DNA from: Sialis fuliginosa
Lineage: Eukaryota; Arthropoda; Insecta; Megaloptera; Sialidae
DNA: 64,000 bases
Direction: 5' to 3'
NCBI GenBank assembly: GCA_961205875.1
Contig: OY540812.1
Coordinates: 1,984,001-2,048,000 of the forward strand
Shown here: piece by piece, positions 55,059 through 64,000 of the stretch
Position numbering within the stretch: the first letter of the stretch is position 1
Layout: each line of letters opens with the position of its first letter
Notes under the pieces: generated by a model
Databases searched by the model: none
What the model was told of the DNA's origin: nothing
What the model saw: the letters and a program-made list of their open reading frames with translations, nothing else
Position numbers and translations under genes: made by a program

Positions 55059-55592
55059 AAGGTACTGGTACCAGTCTTGGCCGCTTTAGCAGCAAGGTAA
55101 ACTATGGGATATATGGGGTTCTTTTGTGTAATTCTTATGAACTCATGTTACTAATAAAAAATTATTAAATCAATTTAATTACCAAAGTCCGTAAATATAT
55201 TTTGGTTTTTAAATTACAGCCTTTTATTTTTTTATGTTCTTTCTCCAGTAATTGAAAAAGTAAAAACAGTAATGAGCACCCACTTGCTAATGATTACAAA
55301 ATGATAAGTACTACGACACAAAAGATATAAAAGAAAGAATCGTCAAATTTGAAACAAACAATGTAAAGCAGTTGCTACGATAATATAATAATTAATAAAT
55401 AAATTACACTAATAATTAGTTTAAATGTCCATCATTTTGACACCTATTGGCCTCATATCATCAAATCACGCTGTAAGACAGTTAAATGTATATAGATTAA
55501 TATTCAGAAATGGTAGTATGTAATCAAATATCAACACATATTTCTAATTCAGTACATTTAATTAAAAAATTGCTATTACTGGGGTTATATCC
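55059..55592 (+). mobile_element. AAGGTACTGGCACCAG-family transposon, right end cut
   Basis: AAGGTACTGGTACCAGTCTT start and all interior landmarks. It breaks in GCTATTACTGGGGTTATATC, where the inverted Helitron-like repeat begins, so that repeat is the younger insertion or caused the truncation. Confidence 0.85.
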
Positions 55593-55595
55593 CTG

Positions 55596-55990
55596 CCCCG
55601 TGGCTACAAGGTACCCTCCCTCCTTACCGCACACCGCGACACGGGTTTCCTTTGCGCGTACGTATGTATATTTCAAGATATTTTCTTAACTATACGACGA
55701 AATTGGATTGCTGTAATGTATTGTATTTTAAATTTTCTTTGTAACATAAAAGCAGTCATTGTGGCTTAAATATAAAAGTTAGACATATGGTGTCGCTGAC
55801 TTTATTGTAGATCTTTTGATTCTACACAATTCTTTACTACATTATTTTGTTCAATATTGAACGGTTTAGGCAGCGTATTGTAAAATAGCGCGCCGACGTC
55901 AAAATTGATCGTCACTGCTTAGTTGTTATGTTACCTAACGTAACAAAATATAGCCTATAACCTGACCAGAGAACGTACCTATGAATTAAA
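55596..55990 (-). mobile_element. CTAGT-family Helitron-like repeat, inverted
   Basis: TCCGCGGGGCA-type end (CCTGCCCCGTGGCTAC), GACACCATATGTCTAACTTT in complement, and TAACCTGACCAGAGAACGTA near the other edge match 29833-30420 inverted. Confidence 0.7.
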
Positions 55991-56290
55991 AAAGAAACCG
56001 AGTGATAAGGCCACAAACGGACAGACAGATAGACAGTCAAAGAGACGTTCAGCTTTATCTACTATATATAACGAACAACAATCATTTTTGTGACCATTTC
56101 CACTCATCGGAGAACCTTGAAATTTGGTATATACATTCTCTGGAAGTTTTAGAGGCCAACTAGTGGGCCTTTTTTGAATAAGTTTATAAATGGGGTAACA
56201 AGGGCCCCCCAATTTAAAAAAAAAAGTTACTTTGTAAGGTTAAAAATGTATATACCCGGGTAACACCGGGTCCAGCGCGCTAGTATATAT
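55991..56290 (+). mobile_element. GCGCGCTAGT-ended Helitron-like tail
   Basis: A GACAGACAGATAGACAG run followed by TTATCTACTATATATAACG, GAACCTTGAAATTTGG, GGGCCTTTTTTGAATAAG and CCCGGGTAACACCGGGTCC to GCGCGCTAGT. The CCCGG...CCGGG pairing immediately before CTAGT fits a Helitron 3' hairpin. The 77-codon minus frame is incidental. Confidence 0.6.
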
Positions 56291-56399
56291 ATAAATAGAA
56301 GAAGATATGGATACAAGAAAGTAAAAACAATGTAAATATATAAGTGTAGATATAAAACATATATCTATCTAATATTTAAACAGGTTCATTTAATAATGG

Positions 56400-56735
56400 G
56401 ATGCAATTAGCTATAATACGTAAGCATAAATGATTTGTTTAGTACGGATGTTTATCCCAGAGATGGCGTCACAGTCGCGCCGCCACGCACCCGAAGGCAT
56501 CACGAGCGCATGCAAAACACAATAAATTGTGTGTGTTTGTAATAATACATATAATGAACGCACTCCTTCACGGTGCATCTCATCATAGTAGGCAATCACT
56601 CATCGCGCGTTCTTATTTTTCTTCTTTATTTGCGAGCATTTGTGGAATTAAGTATTGAGCCGTTTTTAACTGCCTAAGAATGTATGGCACAGGTATCTAA
56701 TTTCAACGAAGTAATATTTTTTTAGTAAAAAGGTA
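56400..56735. other. Unique DNA with small GC-rich patch
   Basis: About 56450-56540 (GGCGTCACAGTCGCGCCGCC) is GC-rich. A 62-codon minus frame here is unrecognised. Confidence 0.35.
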
Positions 56736-56740
56736 TAAAA

Positions 56741-57435
56741 CATCTGCCAAGTAAATGCACAGTGCTTCCTCGTGCTAAATTCACCGAAGGTAGTTAATTA
56801 TTCAACAATTTAAATAAAAACCGATAGTGTTTATATAAATTGCCTGGAATTGGTTAACCAATTATTTTTTATACAATTTTACTAAAAAATATTAGTTTAA
56901 AAGACGCACCTGATTATTTTTTCGTATATTTTTCATTTTTTGACAAATGTCAAAATGACATTTAAAACGTCAAAATGACATTTAATATGTCCAAGCAAAT
57001 ATCAATTTAGAAAAACAAAACACGAATTTTTAAAATAAATAGAGATAAATCTTTGTAAGGGAATATTTTACAACAAATGTTATAGACCTATATTATAGGA
57101 AATTTAATGCTCTACAAAATATATTCTATAAAATTTTCACGTAACATGTGTCGTTCTTGAGATATCTTGAAAAAATAAATATTTTGGGGTGTCACCCCTC
57201 GCCCTTACATACGATTTTGATGATTTTAAAATTTTTATCAGTGGTTCATGAGTTATACGTGTAACAAGGATTCAGGGGACACACGGACGGACACACAGAC
57301 AGACACGGAACGATAAGTGTTTGCGTTGACGTAAAACAGATAAATCAATTTAAAATTTTGAAATCGGAGAATTTTTTTTTATCTCAATCTGAAACGATCA
57401 CATAGCTTCTCGTATCTTCGATATTGCGAGGAAGC
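56741..57435 (-). mobile_element. GCTTCCTCG-family element, near full length
   Basis: Left edge CATCTGCCAAGTAAATGCAC and GTGCTTCCTCGTGCTAAATT; right end CTTCGATATTGCGAGGAAGC. Closely similar to 33690-34492 but with fewer GTCAAAATGACATTTAA repeats and a shorter GGAC microsatellite. Confidence 0.88.
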
Positions 57436-57439
57436 AAAA

Positions 57440-57913
57440 GAAGAAAATATTATCAAATATTTTATGTAGTGTAATAGAACAAAATCTCGTATTTTATCAA
57501 AGAAATATGATCAAATCTTTGTCAAAGATCTATTTATTTGATAGTGTAATAGCCGTCTAAAGAAGTTTCATAATTTACATAATATTTTTGTAATTTGTAT
57601 AACAATACAAATTGTTCAAATCCTTTCGCACAAAACTTTAATCTGAATAAAGATTGCATTGCATAGACGTCAAATGCAGTACTATATGTACATATATGTT
57701 ATAAATTGTTTAATGCATGGTTTCAACTTTATTGCTACGTGTTCCTACTTTATTAATCCAATGTTGTATTTAATTTAATTATTTTAATTAATTGCAATGC
57801 ATGTACAATTTGTTATAAGCGACTTACTTATGTTATTTACATTTTGTGTTAATTGCAAAATTTTATTTAAATATAAAAAATTATAATAAAATCAATGAAT
57901 GTGTACATTTCAG
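57440..57913. other. Unique AT-rich DNA
   Basis: No repeat or gene seen. It ends in an acceptor-like ATGTGTACATTTCAG just before the candidate exon. Confidence 0.4.
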
Positions 57914-58026
57914 ATTCAATCGGTTGAAGATAATTGGATTTTATGAAGTTAAATGTCAAGTATCACTCGCTATGCACACATGCAGTAAGACAACTTTTAC
58001 TAGAAATTGAATATTTTATCGATACG
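57914..58026 (+). other. Candidate small exon with consensus-like splice edges
   Basis: Preceded by TGTACATTTCAG (57902-57913) and followed by GTAAGTAT (58027-58034), both good matches to insect splice signals. Within the 113 bases one frame runs from ATG at 57943 to the donor for 28 codons (MKLNVKYHSLCTHAVRQLLL...). Stops lie upstream of that ATG in the same frame. There is no known domain and no partner exon. The frame also stays open past the donor to 58269 into a fold-back repeat, which weakens the coding case. Confidence 0.2.
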
Positions 58027-58162
58027 GTAAGTATATTACCATTCTTGACTTCTGGTTATAAACCTAAGACAAGGAAAGAAATCAGATTCATACATAACAC
58101 ACTATCTGAAATTAATATCGCTGCGCTCCGGAAAATGGGCTCCAAAATGGCAGCAGTGTATC

Positions 58163-58710
58163 TAGGCGAGCGGATTATCGAGTCTAGCTCGCTTAGAAAT
58201 GACAGTAACCGACCAATCGACGTTCTAGTGGCTAAAAATGATTTTATTAAATTCTTTATATTTTTCTGAGAAAAAACATCTATATATGTACATGATATTT
58301 TTTTATGCGGTCCTTCAATAGGTATACACATTTTTTTGTTTAATAAATCTAAATCTGCATTAAAAAATCTGAAAAAATTAAATTATTCTGATTGAACAAT
58401 TAGTTTCCGAGAAAAAAAATCACAAATATACGAATTTTTCGCTATTTTTAAAGTTAAAATATTTTTTATCTTTAAAACTATAGATTTAAAAAAAAAGTTT
58501 ATGAGACAAAAAATGTTCATTTTAATCCAATGATTTAGATTTATTAAACAAAAAAATGTGTGTACCTATTGAAGGACCGCATAAAAAAATATCATGTATA
58601 TAGATGTTTTTTCTCAGAAAAATATAAAGAATTTAATAAAATCATTTTTAGCCACTAGAACGTCGATTGGTCGGTCAGTGTACTCGAAATAGCTGTAATC
58701 CGCTCGCCTA
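58163..58710. mobile_element. Fold-back element with about 180-bp arms
   Basis: TAGGCGAGCGGATTA at 58163 pairs with TAATCCGCTCGCCTA ending at 58710. Inner pairs include CCGACCAATCGACGTTCTAG with its complement and TGCGGTCCTTCAATAGGTAT with ATACCTATTGAAGGACCGCA-type sequence at 58563. The spacer is about 180 bases. The overlapping 91- and 111-codon frames follow from this structure. Confidence 0.85.
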
Positions 58711-58714
58711 ATCA

Positions 58715-58905
58715 TTCTGGTCTTAAATGTCTAAATAATATTGCAATAGACGTTGGTTTAAATAACACTAAATCTAGACAGTAATTTTTGCAACCTTAAT
58801 ATTTGAAATACTTTTTTTTACTTGGAAAAAAAATGTTTTTCAACAGGTAATCCTCTTTTAACGCCCCTCCCTCAAAGACTGTAACCAGTCTCCTTATAAA
58901 AATAT
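58715..58905. other. AT-rich DNA
   Basis: Nothing recognised. Confidence 0.4.
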
Positions 58906-58907
58906 AC

Positions 58908-59640
58908 GGAATTATAAAGAATTTTCCCTAGAACAAAATCTATGATGGTGTCCCGAAAAAAAAAATCTGATGTGATCAAATCAGATCTTAATAGATTTGC
59001 ATTTTGAGATAACATCATATTTTTTCACTGGTTTTTGATCTGTGGAGACCTACAAAGATCTACAACGATCTAGAGAGACTTCAGAAAGAGTTTCGACAGC
59101 GTCGCCATTTTTAGTGTGTGTTTTTTTTAGCAAGTATAACTAAATTAGCATTAAAATTGAACATAAAGTAATAATATAAAGTATATGTAATGATATTTAC
59201 TGATATATCAGAAAATACGACTATGGGAGAGACTTGGCTACTACAATCAACTAAAAATCAATCCGCTCTGTCCAGACTCTTACTGGAATGATTCTACAAC
59301 GATCTACATTAACAGATTGTGGACTAGAATCTGTTTAGACAGGTTTAAACCTGTCTAAACGCTACTGTCAAAGTAACTCCGGTTTACGGACATAAAATTT
59401 TGATCTGTGGAGACCTGCAAAGATCTACAACGATTTACAAAGATCTCTAAAGATCGTTAAAGTTCGTGATGGAGATTGAAACGTTGAAAATTCATAAATT
59501 TACAACGATCTTCAAAGATCTTTGTAGGTCTCCACAGATTAAAAACCAGAGAAAAAATATGATGTTGTCTATCATAATCTGATCTGATCACTTCAGATCC
59601 GAAATTTTTTCCCTTTCTAGAGCAAATTCTTTACAATACC
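58908..59640. mobile_element. Fold-back element rich in GATCTACAACGATCT words
   Basis: Outer arms: GGAATTATAAAGAATTTTCC against ATTCTTTACAATACC; AAATCTGATGTGATCAAATC against GATCTGATCACTTCAGAT; TTTGATCTGTGGAGACCTAC against GTAGGTCTCCACAGATTAAA. Between about 59045 and 59515, GATCTACAACGATCT-like and AAAGATCT words recur many times. The unit TGATCTGTGGAGACCTRCAA occurs both at 59036 and 59402, so an inner part is also directly repeated. No coding frame. Confidence 0.8.
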
Positions 59641-59644
59641 AGAC

Positions 59645-60140
59645 AACAGACTTTTTGTATTTTTTAGGTTAATCTTTTTGGCATGCGAAAACTTGACAAA
59701 AGAAATACGTAAGGAGTATTTTGCAAGTATATACGACACATAACAAGATTTTAAAGAGAACAATACGAAGAATTGATCCGGAGTTCATAAATATGTAGAC
59801 GGAACCGTATCACAAATTCAGCATAGAACCGTTTAAAACAAAACCGCTGCCTGGACCGCCGCACCGCGCCGCGCCACGCCACGTACAAAGCCGGGAGGCG
59901 GCAGCGGTTGCATTATTTATGCCGGAGTCCGTAGCGGCGCTGCATTATACAAACATTATTCCATTTTCGTCGGAAAAGTTCGCGGATGAGAAAATCTGAC
60001 GATATACCCGGTGAGATATGGGATTTGCGAACACAATGGCGTCAACTACAGGTGTTATATGGGGCTATAAGTATCTCATGGTAATGTGGTCATTTATTTT
60101 ATTTATTTGAATATCAAACTTCAATAGGATATTTGACAAT
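59645..60140. other. Unique region with strong GC-rich patch
   Basis: About 59835-59950 is very GC-rich (GGACCGCCGCACCGCGCCGC, GGGAGGCGGCAGCGGTTGC). No frame of length. GCATTATTTATGCC sits in its centre. It may be a promoter, enhancer or exon of a non-coding RNA; the sequence does not decide. Confidence 0.4.
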
Positions 60141-60164
60141 ATCGAAATGCACTTCTATATACAT

Positions 60165-60525
60165 ATGTATACATTATAAAAACGAAATGTCTGTCTGTCT
60201 GTCCGTTTATTTGATAATGCTTATTAATACCAATCCCTGTATCAAATTTTATAACTGTAGCACAATGGGTTCTCTAGATATTAAATAAATTCAATTTCGG
60301 ACATATGTTCACATAAGGTTTTTTGCTTAAAGGATGTAAACCAAGTCAGAAAAAAATCGTAAATATATCTGCTCCTATGCGAGATAGGGGATTCTTTTTC
60401 CCTCTAAAACCCCCACCCTCGTGGTATTTTTCCTGCTGGATCTAATGAAACTAATTACAACCCTCCATACGTTAAAGGAGCTGAAATATTAACTCCAGTG
60501 AAGACTTAAAAATTCGAAATCAAGT
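60165..60525 (-). repeat. Dispersed repeat with GTCTGTCTGTCTG head and inverted 15.9-kb-type unit
   Basis: GAAATGTCTGTCTGTCTGTC at 60184, then at 60355-60500 GTAAATATATCTGCTCCTAT, GGTATTTTTCCTGCTGGATC and AATTACAACCCTCCATACG, the inverted form of the 15851-16245 unit. Confidence 0.6.
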
Positions 60526-60560
60526 TAGAAAAACCTAACTTAAATTTTACGTGTCTCCTA

Positions 60561-61190
60561 TTTCCAAAAAAATACTTATTTCTGCAGAAAATAAAGGTTT
60601 AATCACAAAAATTTACTCTTTTAAAACTAATTTTGAATTTGACGCCAAAACGCTCGCAGGTGTCAACTCGCATTTTTGACGTCACGCCAATGTAAAGATT
60701 CCTATTCAACTATAATAAATCCTTGTTCCATCGCTAACGTTTCTCGGTTTTAGTTTTGGTAACACAAAACTGAGCAAATTAATAATTTAAAACCACAAAA
60801 TAATTTATAAACAGTGCAGATATTAATGAAACAAAAATGATGTTTACTTAGCCGTGACGTCATCCATTCTATCTAACATGGCGGATTGCTGTATTTTGTG
60901 TTTTTATTTTAACAAAAACCATATTAATCTCGCTTTTAATATAAAAATAAATACATTTTTTAGAATCTTTTTAACCTATTTCAGTTATTTAAAATAATAT
61001 ATATAATATATATATAATATATATAATATATATATAATATATATAATATATATAAACGAACATTATTCATTCAAAATTATTTTTCTTCATTTTTGAATAG
61101 GGTATCTGTCTAAATTAAAAATGTATTTCTTTTTAACCTATTTCAGTTATTTAAAATCATAATTTCAGTGATACTTTGTTACTGTCATGA
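60561..61190. mobile_element. Fold-back element, copy 2, with internal insertion
   Basis: The left arm and middle match 25471-25931 and retain TTCTGCAGAAAATAAA lost from copy 1. After TTTTAACCTATTTCAGTTAT at about 60970 comes a block of ATATATAAT repeats and a 75-bp piece that matches 32604-32675 inverted. The same TTTTAACCTATTTCAGTTAT then repeats at about 61132 and the element continues to GTGATACTTTGTTACTG before being cut. Most of the right arm is missing. Confidence 0.8.
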
Positions 61191-61194
61191 TGCC

Positions 61195-61980
61195 TCTTTT
61201 TGTGTCGTCACTTGTATAGTACCTCTTCCCCACACTAGATGTCACACACATGATCTAAGATGGCCGTTGGTTGGTTTCTTTAGCAAGTCAATGAGAGTTG
61301 CCCGTGTTTATATATTATGTATACATTACCTACCTATATTTTGAGCTTTTGTTTTGATTTTATTGCATCCGTCGCAACGTCTGTCGGTGATCTTCCCTGC
61401 GCCCTCATTGAAATTTATTTATTTATATGTATTTATTTATTTTCAACATCTTTATACTTTTATTAGACCTTTGTTTTGATTGGATTGTTTTGTTTAATAT
61501 TTTCTTGAACAATTACAAATGTTTTCTTAAGGGGTCGTTTATAAAACACGTACGTAAAAAGTAGGGGGGAGGGGCGTTTCAAATAACTCATCAATTTTAT
61601 TCCTTTTTTTATGGTTCCATTTCGCTTTATCCGTCTGTCGATAAAAATTTTATACTTATTAAGATGAAATTTGATGATCCAAAAACAGAAATGATGAGAT
61701 TTTTGAAAAAAAGTATATTCAAATTTTTTTCACTTATAAAAAGCAAGAAAACATGAAATTTTGATTTTAACCCTTCTGTCACAATATGTTTTCGTTCAAA
61801 GTCCTTATCAGAGACCCCTCCCCCCTTATATTTTCTAAACTATCAATATAAAAAATCTGAAAAAATCCAGAATGTAGCTTTTAATTAGTACTTTCAATGA
61901 AAATTATAACGAACTCTGTCAAAATTTTTTTTGATTTTGTATTTTTGTTCTTTATTTACCCTATACTAAATAATTATTGG
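61195..61980. other. Unique DNA with a GGGGTCGTTTATAAAA repeat fragment
   Basis: About 61531-61575 has the head of the 41395-type repeat. The rest is unique, with no gene seen. Confidence 0.35.
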
Positions 61981-61984
61981 TCAA

Positions 61985-62460
61985 TTTATGTCCGGTATTA
62001 TAAAAAAGCTAACAAATTTGCTAGCTAGCAAGCACTCTCAAATGAGGTATAACTCTGTGATAGTATCTATAGATTAGCTATGAAATTTAGAGCAGTGATA
62101 CTTCAACTTATTATAACACATTTAGCGACTCTGACCGTACAAAATAAAAAAAAATTGTCAAATTCTTCATGAAACTTCAAGAGAACTGTTAGATAAGTTT
62201 GAAAGTGCTTGCTAGCTTGCAAATATTTACATTAGACATTGGACTGTTTTTCGGGGGAGGGGGGGGAGGGGCATGCTTCCCTACTAATTGTTGGTGTTTA
62301 CATATGTTACCACGCGTGCGCGAAAATTGTCAAACACTTCATAAAACTTAAAGAGAACTGTCAGAAAGGTTTCATTTGAAAATTTACAATTTTAGTTTAT
62401 AATACCGGATATTAGACATTCGAATGTTTTTTGCCATGCCGTGAGAGGGGGGGGGGGCAT
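61985..62460 (+). repeat. CTAGCAAGCACTT-type dispersed repeat, copy 2, partly duplicated
   Basis: TTTGCTAGCTAGCAAGCACT at 62019 and AAGTGCTTGCTAGCTTGCAA at 62203 are inverted around AATTTAGAGCAGTGATACTT. Then CACGCGTGCGCGAAAATTGT and ATAATACCGGATATTAGACA repeat the later part seen at 54370-54495. G tracts lie at 62255-62270 and 62446-62456. Confidence 0.65.
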
Positions 62461-62689
62461 GTATCCCTAGTAATTTTTATTCAAAACATAATAAATCAAC
62501 CTCAAACAAATAAGTTTAATAAAACCAGCCAATCTACGTATAATTTAGGGTACCTATAAACTTTGAAAGGTATAAAATGATTTTTACAAGGCATATATTG
62601 CTGAGAAACCTAGGGATTTTTTATTTCACTCGAACGCGTTAAATAAATACTGAAAGGTCGTAGGTACAGTCAATCAATTATTACAACGC

Positions 62690-62900
62690 CATCAAACTTC
62701 TGAATCAGTGAGCGGGCCGCGCGTGGGGGTTTTTGGGAGGGGGGGGGGGGGGGGGGTCCGGTACGGCGGTCGGCAGGGATGGCAGTCAACCTATGCATTA
62801 TTCAGTCGCTTCTATTCGAAGAACTGCGAATGGACTCGTGTTTAGGGTATGGGTGCTGCCGGTTGTACTCTACCAGGAGCGTGGAATATAGTGGTGCCAG
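62690..62900. other. GC-rich patch with long G tract
   Basis: A G run of about 20 bases lies at 62738-62757 between GGGCCGCGCGTGGGGG and CCGGTACGGCGGTCGGC. No frame. Comparable to the patches at 53.4 and 54.6 kb. Confidence 0.4.
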
Positions 62901-62904
62901 TGAG

Positions 62905-64000
62905 GGGGAATTTAATGTCATTTTTTTTTTTTAATTTATTTATTTGTATGATGTTTAAATAAGGATATTTTAAGAATGGTTTTATGGGGTGCCCCTGTAT
63001 CAGTAATTAATTAATTTACTTAGTAGTCCAGTAATTTTAGACGAAAAATAGATGTGTCTGGGGAAAAATTCGCAGGGAGTTGAATTTTTGTATAAATAAG
63101 GTACTAAAAGTCCCCATCGATCCCTTGCGAGCATATTTTTTTACAGCCCACAAAAGATGCTAATAATTAGTTTTATGATAATATCTCTGTATTTATAGAT
63201 TTTACGATAATAAAAGTTATATAACAATGGGAAGATTAGAAAATTCTCTACAAAAAAGGTTCTTTAGAGATTTTCATACGAACTATAATTTTCACGAAAA
63301 CTGGGTGCAAAATATGCAACCTAAGCAAATACTACTAGCCCAGGCAACGTATAATTTTTGACTAATGTAAATATTATGACGAATGTGTGAGATGTATATT
63401 TCCTGAAAATTACATAGCAAAGTAGACCCCGGAACACCCTCATTGAAGGGCCCAAAATTTCGTAATATACGGATTTTGTAAACAGCTGTATCTAATGAAC
63501 GGAATATCCGATAAAAATCTTATTTCACATTTTAGACAGATAATTTAATTTTTCACAACCTTTATATTAGTATTTTAACCAAAAAAAAATATAGGTACCT
63601 TTAAATTATTTAACTGTTTTTGTGTATGTTTAAAAATATTTTATTTATAAGGTAGGACCTCTTTTTACGCGGTAGATACGTTCCACTGAAAACTGCATAT
63701 GAGAAATCGCAGAAAAAAAGACATTAATTTTAATTAAATTTGTTTATAATAAACAACGGATATAAAAATAAATGTATGTACAATAAATTATGTATTATAA
63801 TTTCGAAGTTTAAAATCTCATTTATCATATTATATTACACTATATAAAAAAAGTATAAATTACGTAAAATTTACAGTTTTTGGGCAAGTTATTTACTTAA
63901 TTAATTAAATAAGATTAATTTAAGTAGGTATAGTGAAATAGAAATAATTTAACTAATTAACGAAATGCTTTAGATTATTATTCACTAAATTGTACATTTA
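62905..64000. other. AT-rich intergenic DNA to the window end
   Basis: No repeat partner in the window and no frame of note. About 63650-63720 (ACCTCTTTTTACGCGG, ACGTTCCACTGAAAACTGC) slightly resembles a pogo-type terminus but has no partner. Confidence 0.35.

Noticed and set aside
57934..58269. 111-codon frame, longest in the window
   Set aside because: It begins at a TTG, runs through a splice-like donor and then into the arm of a fold-back repeat. Its length is explained by chance plus the repeat; no domain was recognised.
23654..62793. Recurring GCATTATT word in GC-rich patches as a homeodomain site
   Set aside because: A rough composition estimate predicts several occurrences by chance in 64 kb, so the handful seen is not evidence of enrichment.
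1..64000. tRNA, rRNA, snRNA or histone genes
   Set aside because: I looked for B-box-like GGTTCGAA contexts, rRNA-like conserved blocks and dense coding and saw none. GGTTCGAAGCCC at 37280 and 52840 is the hAT terminus, not a tRNA.

Overview
The window looks like nuclear, non-coding DNA from a moth or butterfly (Lepidoptera). It is strongly AT-rich, no open reading frame is longer than about 110 codons, and I found no intact gene, rRNA, tRNA or CRISPR array. The lepidopteran call is inferred from dispersed repeats I recognise: Helitron-like units with the words ACTAATATTATAAATGCG and CTAAACCGCTGAACCGATC and an ACAGCTAGT end, the AGGGTTCCG/GTCCGTC repeat, and the GGGGTCATCCATAAA/poly-G repeat. 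It was not tested by a database search.

Most of the sequence consists of dead or non-autonomous mobile elements, often nested. The commonest is a ~550 bp family with AAGGTACTGGCACCAG terminal inverted repeats (at least 11 copies or fragments: 3.1, 4.3, 7.4, 19.4, 24.0, 24.8, 26.2, 35.4, 42.4, 50.0 and 55.1 kb). Others are the GCTTCCTCG-ended family (eight copies), three long fold-back copies at 27.0, 48.7 and 50.3 kb, TA-flanked mariner/pogo-type MITEs (1.3, 3.6, 13.6, 45.6 kb), hAT-type elements with readable 8-bp target duplications (19.9, 36.9, 52.5 kb, and a nested one at 38.9 kb), Helitron-like copies, and piggyBac-type remnants with TTAA-CCC ends (16.4 and 43.2 kb). The 16.4 kb remnant keeps about 100 codons of a transposase-like C-terminus with a cysteine pattern. 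It is the only protein relic I can place.

The most unusual structure is a tandem array at 21444-23414: twelve units of about 161 bp plus a partial one, with a three-unit higher-order repeat in the middle. Each unit looks like an intron end, an AG acceptor and a roughly 37-codon terminal exon ending in TAA. Four other short tandem arrays or duplications occur (2.0, 18.9, 28.4 and 32.3 kb).

Between the repeats lie unique stretches. Several are GC-rich patches (about 23.6, 33.4, 36.5, 53.4, 54.6, 56.5, 59.9 and 62.8 kb) that could be regulatory DNA or exons of long genes or lncRNAs; two have splice-site-like edges (33352 and 57914). No operon or pathway can be reconstructed. Coordinates of old repeats are approximate to about 10-20 bp unless a target duplication is given.
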